Source: an uncultured Tateyamaria sp. (GTDB lineage Bacteria > Pseudomonadota > Alphaproteobacteria > Rhodobacterales > Rhodobacteraceae). From it: a stretch of 64,000 bases of DNA. A program made the translations under genes and the position numbers. The stretch lies in contig NZ_CANLAG010000001.1 in NCBI RefSeq assembly GCF_947488715.1, positions 310,001-374,000 on the forward strand. The letters run 5' to 3'. This document shows, piece after piece, positions 47,238-56,093 of this stretch. The notes under the pieces are model-generated. The model saw only the letters and a program-made list of their open reading frames with translations. It was not told the DNA's origin and made no database searches. Each line of letters opens with the position of its first letter. Positions within the stretch are counted from its first letter, which is position 1.

Positions 47238-47272
47238 GGCCGCTTGGACAGCACGATCTGAAGGAAGACGAC

Positions 47273-47725
47273 ATGGTAGACTACGACACCCTGGCGGCGA
47301 CGCTGGACAGCCTGACGGCTGGCGAGACCGACGAGATTGCGCTGATGGCCACCGTCGTCTGCGAGGTACACCACAGCGATCAGCGATTCGACTGGACGGG
47401 TTTTTACCGCGTGACCGAACCCGAACTTCTCAAGATCGGGCCCTATCAGGGTGGTCACGGCTGTTTGCATATTCCGTTCTCGCGCGGGGTGTGCGGTGCA
47501 GCGGCCCGGACCGGAGAGGTGCAGATCGTGGCGGATGTGGATGCCTTTGCCGGTCACATCGCCTGTGCCTCGTCCACCCGTTCAGAGCTTGTTTTGCCGG
47601 TCCGAAATGCAGCCGGAAACATCATCGCCGTCTTTGACATCGACAGTGATCAACCGGACGCGTTCACGTCCGAAGACGCTGACCGATTGGGCCGCATTCT
47701 GGATGGAATCTTTGCCGCTGCGTGA
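47273..47725 (+). CDS. Free methionine-(R)-sulfoxide reductase (GAF-domain, fRMsr)
   Basis: 150-residue GAF protein that reduces free Met-R-sulfoxide. The three catalytic/resolving cysteines of the YebR family are at C64, C74 and C98, with the same 10- and 24-residue spacing as in E. coli YebR. DWTGFYR and RGVCGAAARTGE are family motifs. AAGGAAG precedes the ATG. Its stop codon lies within the first regulatory dyad of the downstream operon. Confidence 0.9.
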   Translation: MVDYDTLAATLDSLTAGETDEIALMATVVCEVHHSDQRFDWTGFYRVTEPELLKIGPYQGGHGCLHIPFSRGVCGAAARTGEVQIVADVDAFAGHIACASSTRSELVLPVRNAAGNIIAVFDIDSDQPDAFTSEDADRLGRILDGIFAAA

Positions 47726-47787
47726 AAAACAAACTTGATTTTTCATACAATGTGACCTTACGTGAAATTCAGAGAGGGAATTTCACG
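47721..47787. promoter_or_regulatory. Twin 27-bp operator-like dyads and promoter of the demethylation operon
   Basis: Two sites with the same half-sites and spacing: CGTGAAA-N13-TTTCATA (47721-47747) and CGTGAAA-N13-TTTCACG (47761-47787), starting exactly 40 bp apart. The second has perfect 10-bp arms. Between them TACAAT (47746-47751) makes a plausible -10 box. Site 1 would cover -35/-10 and site 2 the start point, just before ATG 47792. This fits autorepression by the XRE-cupin regulator. Confidence 0.6.
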
Positions 47788-47791
47788 GACG

Positions 47792-48364
47792 ATGCTGCAC
47801 ACCAATCCGACAATCGCGCATAGCCTGGGTGCCGATCTGCGTGCATTGCGCAAATCGCGCGGCATGACGTTGCAGGATATGGCGAGCGCGCTGGGCCGGT
47901 CCGTCGGGTGGGTCAGCCAGGTTGAGCGCGACCTGTCAGAGCCGTCGATCACCGACCTGCGCCACATTGCAGCGCAACTGGACATTGCAGTGTCTACCCT
48001 GTTCCGTCGTGGCACGGCACCGCAGGACGAAGAGGGATATGTCGTGCGCAGTGGTGCGCGGCGGCCCATCGGGTCCCGCACTGCCGGTCTGGTCGAAGAG
48101 TTGTTGTCACCGGATCTGACAGACGATTTCGAGATGGTGCATTCCACCTTTGAACCGCACAGCCGCATCGACGTCGCCGTCACCCGCCCCACACAAGAGG
48201 TCGGGTATCTGGTGTCGGGCCGGTTGGACCTTGAGATCGGCGGCACGCTCTACACCATCAACCCCGGAGACAGCTTTCGCATTCGCGGCGAGCCGTTCCG
48301 CTGGATCAATGCCTATGATGCGCCTGCGATTGCCATCTGGGTGATCGCGCCACCGGTCTACTGA
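47792..48364 (+). CDS. XRE-family regulator with C-terminal cupin domain
   Basis: 190-residue transcription factor. The N-terminal helix-turn-helix (LGADLRALRKSRGMTLQDMASALGRSVGWVSQVERDLSEP) is XRE-type; a cupin_2 barrel fills residues ~110-185 (TFEPHSRIDVAVTRPTQEVGYLVSGRLDLEIGG, then PGDSFRI). Such regulators sense small metabolites or metals through the cupin. It is the first gene of the operon and shares TGATG with the LysE gene. Twin dyads precede its start, so it is probably autoregulated. Confidence 0.9.
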   Translation: MLHTNPTIAHSLGADLRALRKSRGMTLQDMASALGRSVGWVSQVERDLSEPSITDLRHIAAQLDIAVSTLFRRGTAPQDEEGYVVRSGARRPIGSRTAGLVEELLSPDLTDDFEMVHSTFEPHSRIDVAVTRPTQEVGYLVSGRLDLEIGGTLYTINPGDSFRIRGEPFRWINAYDAPAIAIWVIAPPVY

Positions 48365-48984
48365 TGAGTTTCGAGGGCTGGGTCATATTCGTGCTGTTTT
48401 GGGTGGTCTTTGTGACCACACCGGGACCCAACGCGGTCAACTGCATCAACAACGGCATGGTCCTTGGCTTTCGCAAGGCGTTGGTGGGTGTGTTGGCGAT
48501 CCTAACGCAGGCATCGGCCTTTTTGATCCTGTCGGCGCTGGGGATCACTGCGTTGATTGCGGCGTCGCCAACCGGGTTTTGGCTGGCCAAGCTGATCGGT
48601 GCCGGTTTTCTGATTTATCTGGGCGTGCGTGGGTGGATGTCTGCGTCGAACCCGCCGCCGGCTGCGGACCCATCAGGCCGGTCCGTGTACCTCAAAGCGT
48701 TGGCCATTGCCACGATCAACCCCAAGAGCGTGGCGGGTTACCTGGCCGCGTTTTCGCAATTCGTGCAACCGGACGTGCCGATCTGGAGCCAGATGTGGGT
48801 GATCCTACCCACGGCGCTGACCATCACCGCGCTGAGCTATTGCGGCTTTACCGCGCTGGGTGCGGGTCTGGGCCGTGCGGCGCTGGGCGCTGTTTTCAAT
48901 GTCTGGTTCCGGCGCGTGATGGCTGTGTGCTTTGTGATCTACGGTGCGCTGCTTGGGGCATCGTCAACACCGGGGAGAGCCTGA
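48364..48984 (+). CDS. LysE-family amino-acid exporter
   Basis: 206-residue inner-membrane transporter with about six hydrophobic segments. The LysE/RhtB signature is present (TTPGPNAVNCINNGMVLGFRKALVGVLA), as is the ATINPKSVAGYLAAFSQF loop. It could export an amino acid such as methionine or glycine made by the pathway, but the substrate is inferred only from context. Overlaps the regulator stop and lies 1 bp from the GFA start. Confidence 0.88.
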   Translation: MSFEGWVIFVLFWVVFVTTPGPNAVNCINNGMVLGFRKALVGVLAILTQASAFLILSALGITALIAASPTGFWLAKLIGAGFLIYLGVRGWMSASNPPPAADPSGRSVYLKALAIATINPKSVAGYLAAFSQFVQPDVPIWSQMWVILPTALTITALSYCGFTALGAGLGRAALGAVFNVWFRRVMAVCFVIYGALLGASSTPGRA

Positions 48985-48985
48985 G

Positions 48986-49357
48986 ATGCAGGGAAGCTGT
49001 TTATGCGGGGCTATCCGCTACACGGTCGAGGGCGAGGCCGGGCAACCTGCCAATTGCCATTGCAACCAGTGCCGCAAGCAATCGGGCCACACATGGGCGT
49101 CATCCTATGCGCCTGACGACAAGATCACGATTGAGGGTGAGGTCCGTTGGTACGCGGCCAGCGACACGGCAAAGCGCGGCTTTTGCCCCACCTGCGGAGC
49201 CTTCCTGTTCTGGAAGGACCACTCCGAGGCGTGGATGAGCTTTTCCATGGGGTCCATTGACGGCCCCTCGGGCCTGCGTTTGCGCGCCCACATCTTCACC
49301 GCCGACAAGGGCGACTACTACGACATCGCGGACAACGTGCCGCAAAGGGAGACCTGA
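48986..49357 (+). CDS. GFA-family zinc protein in the demethylation operon
   Basis: 123-residue CENP-V/GFA domain protein. Zinc cysteine sets CLCGAI, CHCNQCRKQSG and FCPTCGAFLF are intact. Family reference: glutathione-dependent formaldehyde-activating enzyme, whose activity is debated. In this operon demethylation of dimethylglycine and sarcosine can release formaldehyde when folate is limiting, so a scavenging role is plausible. GGGGAG precedes ATG 48986; the dehydrogenase starts 2 bp after its stop. Confidence 0.85.
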   Translation: MQGSCLCGAIRYTVEGEAGQPANCHCNQCRKQSGHTWASSYAPDDKITIEGEVRWYAASDTAKRGFCPTCGAFLFWKDHSEAWMSFSMGSIDGPSGLRLRAHIFTADKGDYYDIADNVPQRET

Positions 49358-49359
49358 AC

Positions 49360-51804
49360 ATGAGCGACTTTCCAACAACGGCCCGTGTGGTCATCATCGG
49401 TGGCGGGGCGGTCGGCACCTCGACGCTGTACCATCTCGCCAAGGCGGGGTGGAAAGACTGCGTTCTGCTGGAAAAGAATGAACTGACCGCCGGGTCGACA
49501 TGGCATGCGGCGGGCAACTGCCCGAACTTCTCCGGCTCGTGGGCCGTGATGAACATGCAGCGCTACGGGCTGGAGATGTACCGGACCCTTGGCGATGACG
49601 TCGATTACCCGATGAACTACCACGTCACCGGCGCGCTGCGTCTGGCCCATTCTAAAGAACGGATGCAGGAATTCGAGCGCGTGGCAGGCATGGGCCGCTA
49701 TCAGGGTCTGGAGATGCAGATGTGTACGCCTGCGGAGTTGAAAGAATTCAACCCGTTCATGGAAACACACGATCTGGCGGGTGGCCTGTGGGATCCGCTG
49801 GACGGTGACATCGACCCCGCACAGTTGACGCAGGCGCTGGCAAAAGGCGCGCGTGAGGCGGGTGGCCGGATCGAACGGTTCTGTCCGGTGATCGGCATCG
49901 AACGTGACGGCGACGAGTGGATCGTAAAGACCGACAAGGGCGACATCCGCGCCGAATACGTGGCCAACTGTGCAGGGTACTACGCGCAGCGCGTGGGCGA
50001 GATATTCAAGCCGTTCGGCGGGCGCACCGTGCCTATGGTGGTCATGTCGCACCAGTATTTCCTGACCGAGCCAATCGCCGAACTGGAAGCGTGGACCAAG
50101 GAAAAGGGCCACAAGATGCCGATGATCCGCGACGTGGACATCAGCTATTACCTGCGGCAAGACAAATACGGTCTGAACCTCGGCCCATATGAGCGGAACT
50201 GCAAGGCGCATTGGGTCACGCCCGATGATCCGATGCCCGAAGACTTCAGCTTCCAACTCTATCCCGATGATCTGGAGCGGCTGGAATTCTATATCGAGGA
50301 CGCGATGGAGCGTTTGCCCGCATTGGGCACAGCCGGTGTGGGTCGCAACATCAACGGCCCGATCCCCTATGCACCCGACGGTCTGCCCCTGATCGGGCCA
50401 ATGCCGGGCGTCAAGAACGCATTCGAGGCGCATTGCTTTACCTTTGGCATCGCGCAAGGCGGCGGTGCGGGCAAGGTGCTGTCCGAATGGATCATGCACG
50501 GCGAGACCGAGTGGGACATGTGGGCCGTCGATCCGCGCCGCTACACCGCCTATGCCGATCACGACTACAGCCTGTCCAAGGCGCTCGAAACCTATGGCCA
50601 CGAATACGCCATGCACTTTCCGCACCACGAATGGCCCGCAGGCCGCAACAAGAAGCTGTCGCCCAACCACGACCGGCTGGTGGCCGATGGCGGGCAGATG
50701 GGTGCCTATAACGGTTGGGAACGCGCCAACTGGTTTGCCAAGGACGGTGACGACACCTCCGAAGAGGCGACGCAGACCTGGGACCGCGCAGGCCCATGGG
50801 AGGCGCGGATCAAGGAAGAGGTCGAAGCCGTGCGCGACGGCGTCGGTGTCATCGATATGTGCGGGTTCTCGCGCTACAGCTTGACGGGCGAGGGCGCCGC
50901 GGAATTCTTGCGCACCCAGATCACCGGTGCCTTGCCCAAGGCGGGACGGATGAACCTGTCATATTTCGCGGACACCCGTGGCCGTATCCTGACTGAGGTT
51001 TCCGTGATCCGGCATGGTGAGGACGACTTTACCATCATGACCGCCGCCGTGGCGCAATGGCACGACTTTGAACTGCTGGCGTCGCGCGCGCCTGCCGGTG
51101 TCGAGGTCAAGGACCTGTCCGAAGAGGTGACCACAATGCTGGTGACAGGCCCGGCGTCCCGTGACCTGTTTGCCGGTATTTCCGATGCGGACCTGTCGCT
51201 TGGCTGGTTGACCCACCAATCGGCAACCGTTGCAGGCGTCCCGGTCACCATGGCGCGCGTGTCCTTTGTGGGCGAGCTGGGATGGGAGGTGCACGCACCG
51301 ACCGATCAGGCAGCCAAGGTGTACGAGGCCATCCGCGATGCAGGGGCCACGCCGTTTGGCATGTATGCGCTGAACTCGATGCGTGTGGAAAAAGGCTATC
51401 GCACCTGGAAGGGCGATCTGTCGACCGACTACACCATGTTCGAAGGTGGGTTGGACCGCTTTGTCAAACTGGACAAACCGCAGGACTTCCCCGGCAAGGC
51501 CGCCCTGCAAGCCGAAAAGCAGCGAGGTGCCAAGAAGCGGTTCGTGACGCTGCTTGTCGAAGCAGGCGATCAGGACGCGCCCTATATGTCGACGATCTGG
51601 AGCGGGGACACCGTTGTGGGCGAAACCACGTCCGGCGCGTGGGGTTACCGTATCAACGCATCCGTTGCGTTGGGTGTGGTGCGCACCGACCTGTCAGAGC
51701 CGGGATCCGAGCTTGAGGTCGAGATGTACGGCAAACGCTACAAGGCGGTGGTGCAACCGGACCAGCCGTTGTGGGATCCCGCAAACGAAAGGCTGCGTGC
51801 GTGA
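49360..51804 (+). CDS. FAD-GcvT dehydrogenase, dimethylglycine/sarcosine type (first copy)
   Basis: 814-residue two-part enzyme. The N-terminal D-amino-acid-oxidase fold binds FAD (VVIIGGGAVGTSTLYHLAKAG), and His49 in STWHAAG matches the residue that carries covalent FAD in mitochondrial dimethylglycine/sarcosine dehydrogenase. The C-terminal half (from ~residue 440) is a GcvT-like folate domain that accepts the methyl carbon as methylene-THF. It oxidatively demethylates an N-methylglycine; which step (dimethylglycine or sarcosine) is not settled by sequence. Overlaps the methyltransferase start by 4 bp. Confidence 0.85.
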   Translation: MSDFPTTARVVIIGGGAVGTSTLYHLAKAGWKDCVLLEKNELTAGSTWHAAGNCPNFSGSWAVMNMQRYGLEMYRTLGDDVDYPMNYHVTGALRLAHSKERMQEFERVAGMGRYQGLEMQMCTPAELKEFNPFMETHDLAGGLWDPLDGDIDPAQLTQALAKGAREAGGRIERFCPVIGIERDGDEWIVKTDKGDIRAEYVANCAGYYAQRVGEIFKPFGGRTVPMVVMSHQYFLTEPIAELEAWTKEKGHKMPMIRDVDISYYLRQDKYGLNLGPYERNCKAHWVTPDDPMPEDFSFQLYPDDLERLEFYIEDAMERLPALGTAGVGRNINGPIPYAPDGLPLIGPMPGVKNAFEAHCFTFGIAQGGGAGKVLSEWIMHGETEWDMWAVDPRRYTAYADHDYSLSKALETYGHEYAMHFPHHEWPAGRNKKLSPNHDRLVADGGQMGAYNGWERANWFAKDGDDTSEEATQTWDRAGPWEARIKEEVEAVRDGVGVIDMCGFSRYSLTGEGAAEFLRTQITGALPKAGRMNLSYFADTRGRILTEVSVIRHGEDDFTIMTAAVAQWHDFELLASRAPAGVEVKDLSEEVTTMLVTGPASRDLFAGISDADLSLGWLTHQSATVAGVPVTMARVSFVGELGWEVHAPTDQAAKVYEAIRDAGATPFGMYALNSMRVEKGYRTWKGDLSTDYTMFEGGLDRFVKLDKPQDFPGKAALQAEKQRGAKKRFVTLLVEAGDQDAPYMSTIWSGDTVVGETTSGAWGYRINASVALGVVRTDLSEPGSELEVEMYGKRYKAVVQPDQPLWDPANERLRA

Positions 51805-52697
51805 CCGACATCACCCTGCTGGACGGTGGGATGGGGCAAGAGCTGGTGCACCGCGCTGGCGACAAGCCCACCCCGCTGTGGTCGACGCAGATCATGCTGG
51901 ATCATCCCGGCATGGTCACCCAGGTGCACCGCGACTTTTACGCCGCCGGTGCCACCATTGCGACGACCAACAGCTATGCGATCCACCACGACCGTCTTGC
52001 GGAAACGCCTGTCGAAGGGGCGTTTTCCGCCCTGCATCAAAGCGCGCTGTACGAGGCGCGTACGGCGCGGCGGGAACATGGCTCGGGCCGTATTGCCGGT
52101 GCTATTGGCCCATTGCGGGCCAGTTACCGGCCGGATTTGCACCCGGACGCGCATGAGGCAGTGCCTCTTTTCGCCGAGATTGCCAATCTGTTGGCCCCGG
52201 CCTGCGATTTGCTGATTTGTGAAACGGTCGCCTCTGTGGCGCATGCCCGTGACATCTTGGCGGCCAGCGTGCCAACTGGTCTGCCAGTATGGCTGGCCCT
52301 GACCGTGGATGATCAGGACGGATCGCGGTTGCGGTCAGGCGAGCCGGTGTCAGAGGCCGTGCCCGTGGCCGAAGCCGGAGGCGCAGCGGCCATATTGATC
52401 AACTGTTCCACGCCAGAGGCGATTGGCCCGGCGCTGGACGCTCTGGCCACGTCGACATTGCCCTTTGGCGCCTATGCCAATGGGTTTGAACAAATCGCCG
52501 ACGGGTTTCTGGACGACAAACCCACCGTCGACAGCCTGTCTGCCCGCCGTGATTTTACGCCCGCGCTTTATGCCGACCACGTCATGCGTTGGGTCGCGTC
52601 GGGTGCCACCATTGTCGGGGGCTGCTGCGAAGTCAGCCCCGCCCATATTGCCGAAATCGCCCGCCGCCTGCGCGCGGATGGGCACGTCATCGTCTGA
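51801..52697 (+). CDS. Homocysteine S-methyltransferase family protein (betaine-homocysteine type candidate)
   Basis: 298-residue TIM-barrel methyltransferase. The zinc-binding cysteines are C202 (LINCS) and C275/C276 (VGGCCE), exactly the BHMT/HMT set. It transfers a methyl group to homocysteine to make methionine; the donor could be glycine betaine (giving dimethylglycine) or S-methylmethionine. Operon position between two N-methylglycine dehydrogenases favours betaine. Start GTG 51801 overlaps the previous stop (GTGA). Confidence 0.85.
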   Translation: MTDITLLDGGMGQELVHRAGDKPTPLWSTQIMLDHPGMVTQVHRDFYAAGATIATTNSYAIHHDRLAETPVEGAFSALHQSALYEARTARREHGSGRIAGAIGPLRASYRPDLHPDAHEAVPLFAEIANLLAPACDLLICETVASVAHARDILAASVPTGLPVWLALTVDDQDGSRLRSGEPVSEAVPVAEAGGAAAILINCSTPEAIGPALDALATSTLPFGAYANGFEQIADGFLDDKPTVDSLSARRDFTPALYADHVMRWVASGATIVGGCCEVSPAHIAEIARRLRADGHVIV

Positions 52698-52708
52698 GGA
52701 TACCGCAC

Positions 52709-55156
52709 ATGCCTGACCTTCCCACCTCTGCCCGCGTCGTCATTATCGGCGGCGGTGTTATCGGGTGTTCCGTCGCCTACCACCTGACCAAACTGGGGTG
52801 GAAAGACGTCGTGCTGCTGGAGCGCAAACAGCTGACATCCGGCACGACCTGGCACGCCGCCGGTCTGATCGCGCAGCTGCGCGCGACCGCGAACATGACC
52901 AAGCTGGCCCGCTATTCCCAAGAGCTTTACGGTGATCTCGAAGCGGAAACCGGTGTGGCCACCGGGTTCAAGCGCGTGGGTTCGATCACCGCTGCGCTGA
53001 CCGGTGAGCGGCTCGAAGAGCTGCGCCGACAGGCGGGCATGGCCCGCGCCTTTGGCGTCGAGGTCGAGGAGATTTCGCCCGCCGAGGTGAAGGCCCGCTA
53101 TGAGCATCTGAACATCGAGGATGTGACCGGGGGCGTCTACCTGCCGCTCGACGGGCAGGGCGATCCGGCCAACATCGCGCTGGCGCTGGCCAAGGGCGCG
53201 CGGCAACGCGGCGCCAAGGTGCAGGAACGGGTGGCCGTGACCAATATCGTCCGCGAGGGCCGCAAGGTCACTGGTGTGGATTGGAAAGGCGAGGATGGCA
53301 GCGACGGCCACATCGCCTGCGACATGATCGTCAACTGCGCGGGCATGTGGGGCCATGAGGTCGGCAAGATGGCGGGTGTGAACGTGCCGCTACAGGCCTG
53401 CGAACACTTTTACATCGTGACGGAGGCGATCAAGGACCTGCAACAGATGCCGGTCCTGCGGATCCCGGACGAATGCGCCTATTACAAGGAAGATGCAGGG
53501 AAGATCCTGCTGGGCGCCTTTGAGCCCAACGCCAAACCCTGGGCCATCGACGGCATCCCGCGCGACTTTGAGTTTGACCAGCTGCCCGAAGACTTTGACC
53601 ATTTCGAGCCGATCCTTGAGGCGGCGGTGAACCGTCTGCCGATGCTGGCAGAGGCGGGGATCCACACGTTCTTTAACGGGCCAGAATCCTTTACGCCGGA
53701 TGACGCCTACCACCTGGGCCTCGCGCCCGAGATGGACAATGTCTGGGTCGCTTGCGGGTTCAACTCCATCGGGATCCAGTCAGCAGGTGGCGCAGGCATG
53801 GCGCTGGCGCAGTGGATGGAGGACGGCGACAAGCCGTTCGATCTGGGCGATGTGGACATCAGCCGCATGCAGCCTTTCATGGGCAACAAGAGCTATCTCG
53901 CGGATCGGTCGACCGAGACGCTTGGTCTGCTTTATGCCGACCACTTCCCGTTTCGCCAGAAGGCAACAGCGCGGGGCGTGCGGCGCACGCCGTTCCATGC
54001 CCACCTGATGCAGCACGGCGCGGTGATGGGCGAGCTGGCGGGCTGGGAACGCGCCAACTGGTTTGCGCGGGACGGGCAGACGCCGGAATATGAATACAGC
54101 TGGGCGCGGCAGAACTTCTTTGACAACGTGGCCGAGGAACACCGCGCGATCCGCGAGAATGTCGGCATGTATGACATGTCGTCCTTTGGCAAGATCCGGG
54201 TTGAGGGGCGCGATGCCGAGGCGTTCATGAACTATGTGGGTGGCGGCAACTATTCGGTGCCGAATGGCAAGATCGTCTACACCCAGTTCCTGAATAACCG
54301 CGGCGGGATCGAGGCGGATGTGACTGTGACCCGTCTGACCGAAACTGCCTATCTGGTAGTGACACCGGCGGCCACGCGGCTGGCGGACCAGACCTGGATG
54401 CAGCGTCATGTGGGTGATTTCAACGTGGTCATCACGGATGTCACTGCGGGCGAGGGCGTACTGGCCGTCATGGGGCCAAAGTCGCGCGATCTGTTGAACG
54501 CGGTCAGCCCGGCGGACCTGTCCAACGACGTGAACCCCTTTGGCACCGCGCAGGAGATCGAGATCGGCATGGGCCTCGCCCGCATCCACCGCGTCACATA
54601 TGTGGGCGAGCTGGGCTGGGAGGTCTATGTCAGCGCGGACCAGTGTGCACATGTGTTCGAGACACTGCACGCGGCGGGCGAAGGCATGGGGATGAAACTG
54701 TGCGGGATGCACATGATGGACACCTGCCGGATCGAAAAGGGGTTCCGCCACTTTGGTCACGACATCACATGCGAAGACCACGTGATGGAGGCGGGGCTGG
54801 GCTTTGCTGTCAAGAAGGACAAGCCGTCGTTCATCGGGCGCGACGCGGTGCTGCGCAAGCAGGACGAGGGCCTGTTGAACCGGATGCTGCAATTCAAGCT
54901 GACCGATGCCGAGCCGCTCTTGTATCACAACGAGCCGATTGTGCGGGATGGCGAGATCGTGGGCTATCTCAGTTCGGGGGCGTATGGTCACCATCTGGGT
55001 GCAGCGATGGGCCTTGGCTATGTCCCGTGCAAAAGCGAGACGGCGGCGGATGTTCTGGCGTCCACCTACGAGATCGACGTGGCGGGCACGCGGGTGCGGG
55101 CCGAGGCATCGCTCAAACCGATGTACGACCCGAAATCGGAGCGTGTGAAGGCGTGA
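52709..55156 (+). CDS. FAD-GcvT dehydrogenase, dimethylglycine/sarcosine type (second copy)
   Basis: 815-residue paralogue of the gene at 49360, with the same layout: Rossmann FAD motif VVIIGGGVIGCSVAYHLTKLG, covalent-FAD His49 in TTWHAAGL, then a GcvT folate domain (YVGELGWEVYV, GMHMMDTCRIEKGFRHFG, LGAAMGLGYVP). It closely matches the annotation pattern of sarcosine dehydrogenase, so it may perform the last step to glycine, but the assignment is inferred. GAGGA lies 8 bases before ATG 52709. Last gene of the operon. Confidence 0.87.
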   Translation: MPDLPTSARVVIIGGGVIGCSVAYHLTKLGWKDVVLLERKQLTSGTTWHAAGLIAQLRATANMTKLARYSQELYGDLEAETGVATGFKRVGSITAALTGERLEELRRQAGMARAFGVEVEEISPAEVKARYEHLNIEDVTGGVYLPLDGQGDPANIALALAKGARQRGAKVQERVAVTNIVREGRKVTGVDWKGEDGSDGHIACDMIVNCAGMWGHEVGKMAGVNVPLQACEHFYIVTEAIKDLQQMPVLRIPDECAYYKEDAGKILLGAFEPNAKPWAIDGIPRDFEFDQLPEDFDHFEPILEAAVNRLPMLAEAGIHTFFNGPESFTPDDAYHLGLAPEMDNVWVACGFNSIGIQSAGGAGMALAQWMEDGDKPFDLGDVDISRMQPFMGNKSYLADRSTETLGLLYADHFPFRQKATARGVRRTPFHAHLMQHGAVMGELAGWERANWFARDGQTPEYEYSWARQNFFDNVAEEHRAIRENVGMYDMSSFGKIRVEGRDAEAFMNYVGGGNYSVPNGKIVYTQFLNNRGGIEADVTVTRLTETAYLVVTPAATRLADQTWMQRHVGDFNVVITDVTAGEGVLAVMGPKSRDLLNAVSPADLSNDVNPFGTAQEIEIGMGLARIHRVTYVGELGWEVYVSADQCAHVFETLHAAGEGMGMKLCGMHMMDTCRIEKGFRHFGHDITCEDHVMEAGLGFAVKKDKPSFIGRDAVLRKQDEGLLNRMLQFKLTDAEPLLYHNEPIVRDGEIVGYLSSGAYGHHLGAAMGLGYVPCKSETAADVLASTYEIDVAGTRVRAEASLKPMYDPKSERVKA

Positions 55157-55176
55157 CGCGGCCCTGACAGGGTGCT

Positions 55177-55201
55177 AGGGAGGACCGGAAAGGACCTCCC
55201 T
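55177..55201 (+). promoter_or_regulatory. Leader hairpin with a CCTCCC arm before rarD
   Basis: AGGGAGG (55177-55183) can pair with CCTCCCT (55195-55201), leaving AAAGGA in the loop, 8 bases before ATG 55203. The strong upstream purine site would be hidden while the weaker one stays exposed. Possible translational tuning; low certainty. Confidence 0.3.
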
Positions 55202-55202
55202 C

Positions 55203-56093
55203 ATGTCGCAGCCAACCGGTGATACCCCGCAAGGGCTTGGCTTTGCCTTGTCGGCCTATTTCCTGTGGGGATTTCTGCCGCTGTATATGAAGATGCTCAG
55301 CCATATCGGCCCGGCCGAAGTGGTGGCGCATCGCATCATCTGGTCGGTGCCGATTGCGGCGGTTCTGTTGATCCTGCTGCGCCGGACCGGTGATTTGATG
55401 GCGGCGCTGCGCAATCCGCGGATGCTGGCCATGGCGTGCGTCACTGCGGCGCTGATCACGGTGAACTGGGGCATCTACGTCTGGGCGATCACAAGCGGGC
55501 ACACGCTGGACGCGGCGCTGGGGTATTACATCAACCCGCTGTTTTCCGTGGCGCTGGGTGCGCTGCTGTTGCGCGAACGGCTGACCCGCGCGCAGTTGGT
55601 GGCGATTGGGCTGGCGGCCTGTGCGGTGGCGGTGCTGACGATTTCAGCGGGAGTCGTGCCGTGGGCCGCGCTGGGGCTGACCGTGTCCTGGGGGTTCTAT
55701 GCGCTGGCCAAGAAACAGCTGCCCATCGGGCCGAACCAGGGCTTTCTGCTTGAGGTGCTGATCCTGCTGATCCCGGCGCTGGCCTATGTCACGTGGCTGG
55801 GCGTGAGTGGGCAAGGGACGTTCATGGTGGGTGATGCCTCCACGAATTGGTTGTTGCTGGGGTGCGGCGCGGTCACGGCGATCCCGCTGATCCTCTATGC
55901 CAACGGCGCCAAGGGGCTGCGGCTGACCACCATCGCAATCCTGCAATACATCGCGCCGACGATGATTTTCCTGTGCGCTGTCGTGGTGTTCAAAGAGCCG
56001 TTCGGGCAGGCGCGGATGATCGCCTTTCCGATGATCTGGGCGGCACTGGTGATCTATTCAGTGTCGATGCTGCGCGAGATGCGCCGGGCTTAA
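55203..56093 (+). CDS. rarD: EamA-family permease RarD
   Basis: 296-residue membrane protein with ten hydrophobic helices in two EamA repeats. RarD features: GFALSAYFLWGFLPLYMK at the start, VVAHRIIWSVP, NWGIYVWAI, ALGYYINPLFSVALGALLLRERLT and LQYIAPTMIFLCAVVVFKE. Presumed drug/metabolite exporter; chloramphenicol sensitivity was its first phenotype. Stop codon interlocks with the convergent esterase gene. Confidence 0.92.
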   Translation: MSQPTGDTPQGLGFALSAYFLWGFLPLYMKMLSHIGPAEVVAHRIIWSVPIAAVLLILLRRTGDLMAALRNPRMLAMACVTAALITVNWGIYVWAITSGHTLDAALGYYINPLFSVALGALLLRERLTRAQLVAIGLAACAVAVLTISAGVVPWAALGLTVSWGFYALAKKQLPIGPNQGFLLEVLILLIPALAYVTWLGVSGQGTFMVGDASTNWLLLGCGAVTAIPLILYANGAKGLRLTTIAILQYIAPTMIFLCAVVVFKEPFGQARMIAFPMIWAALVIYSVSMLREMRRA

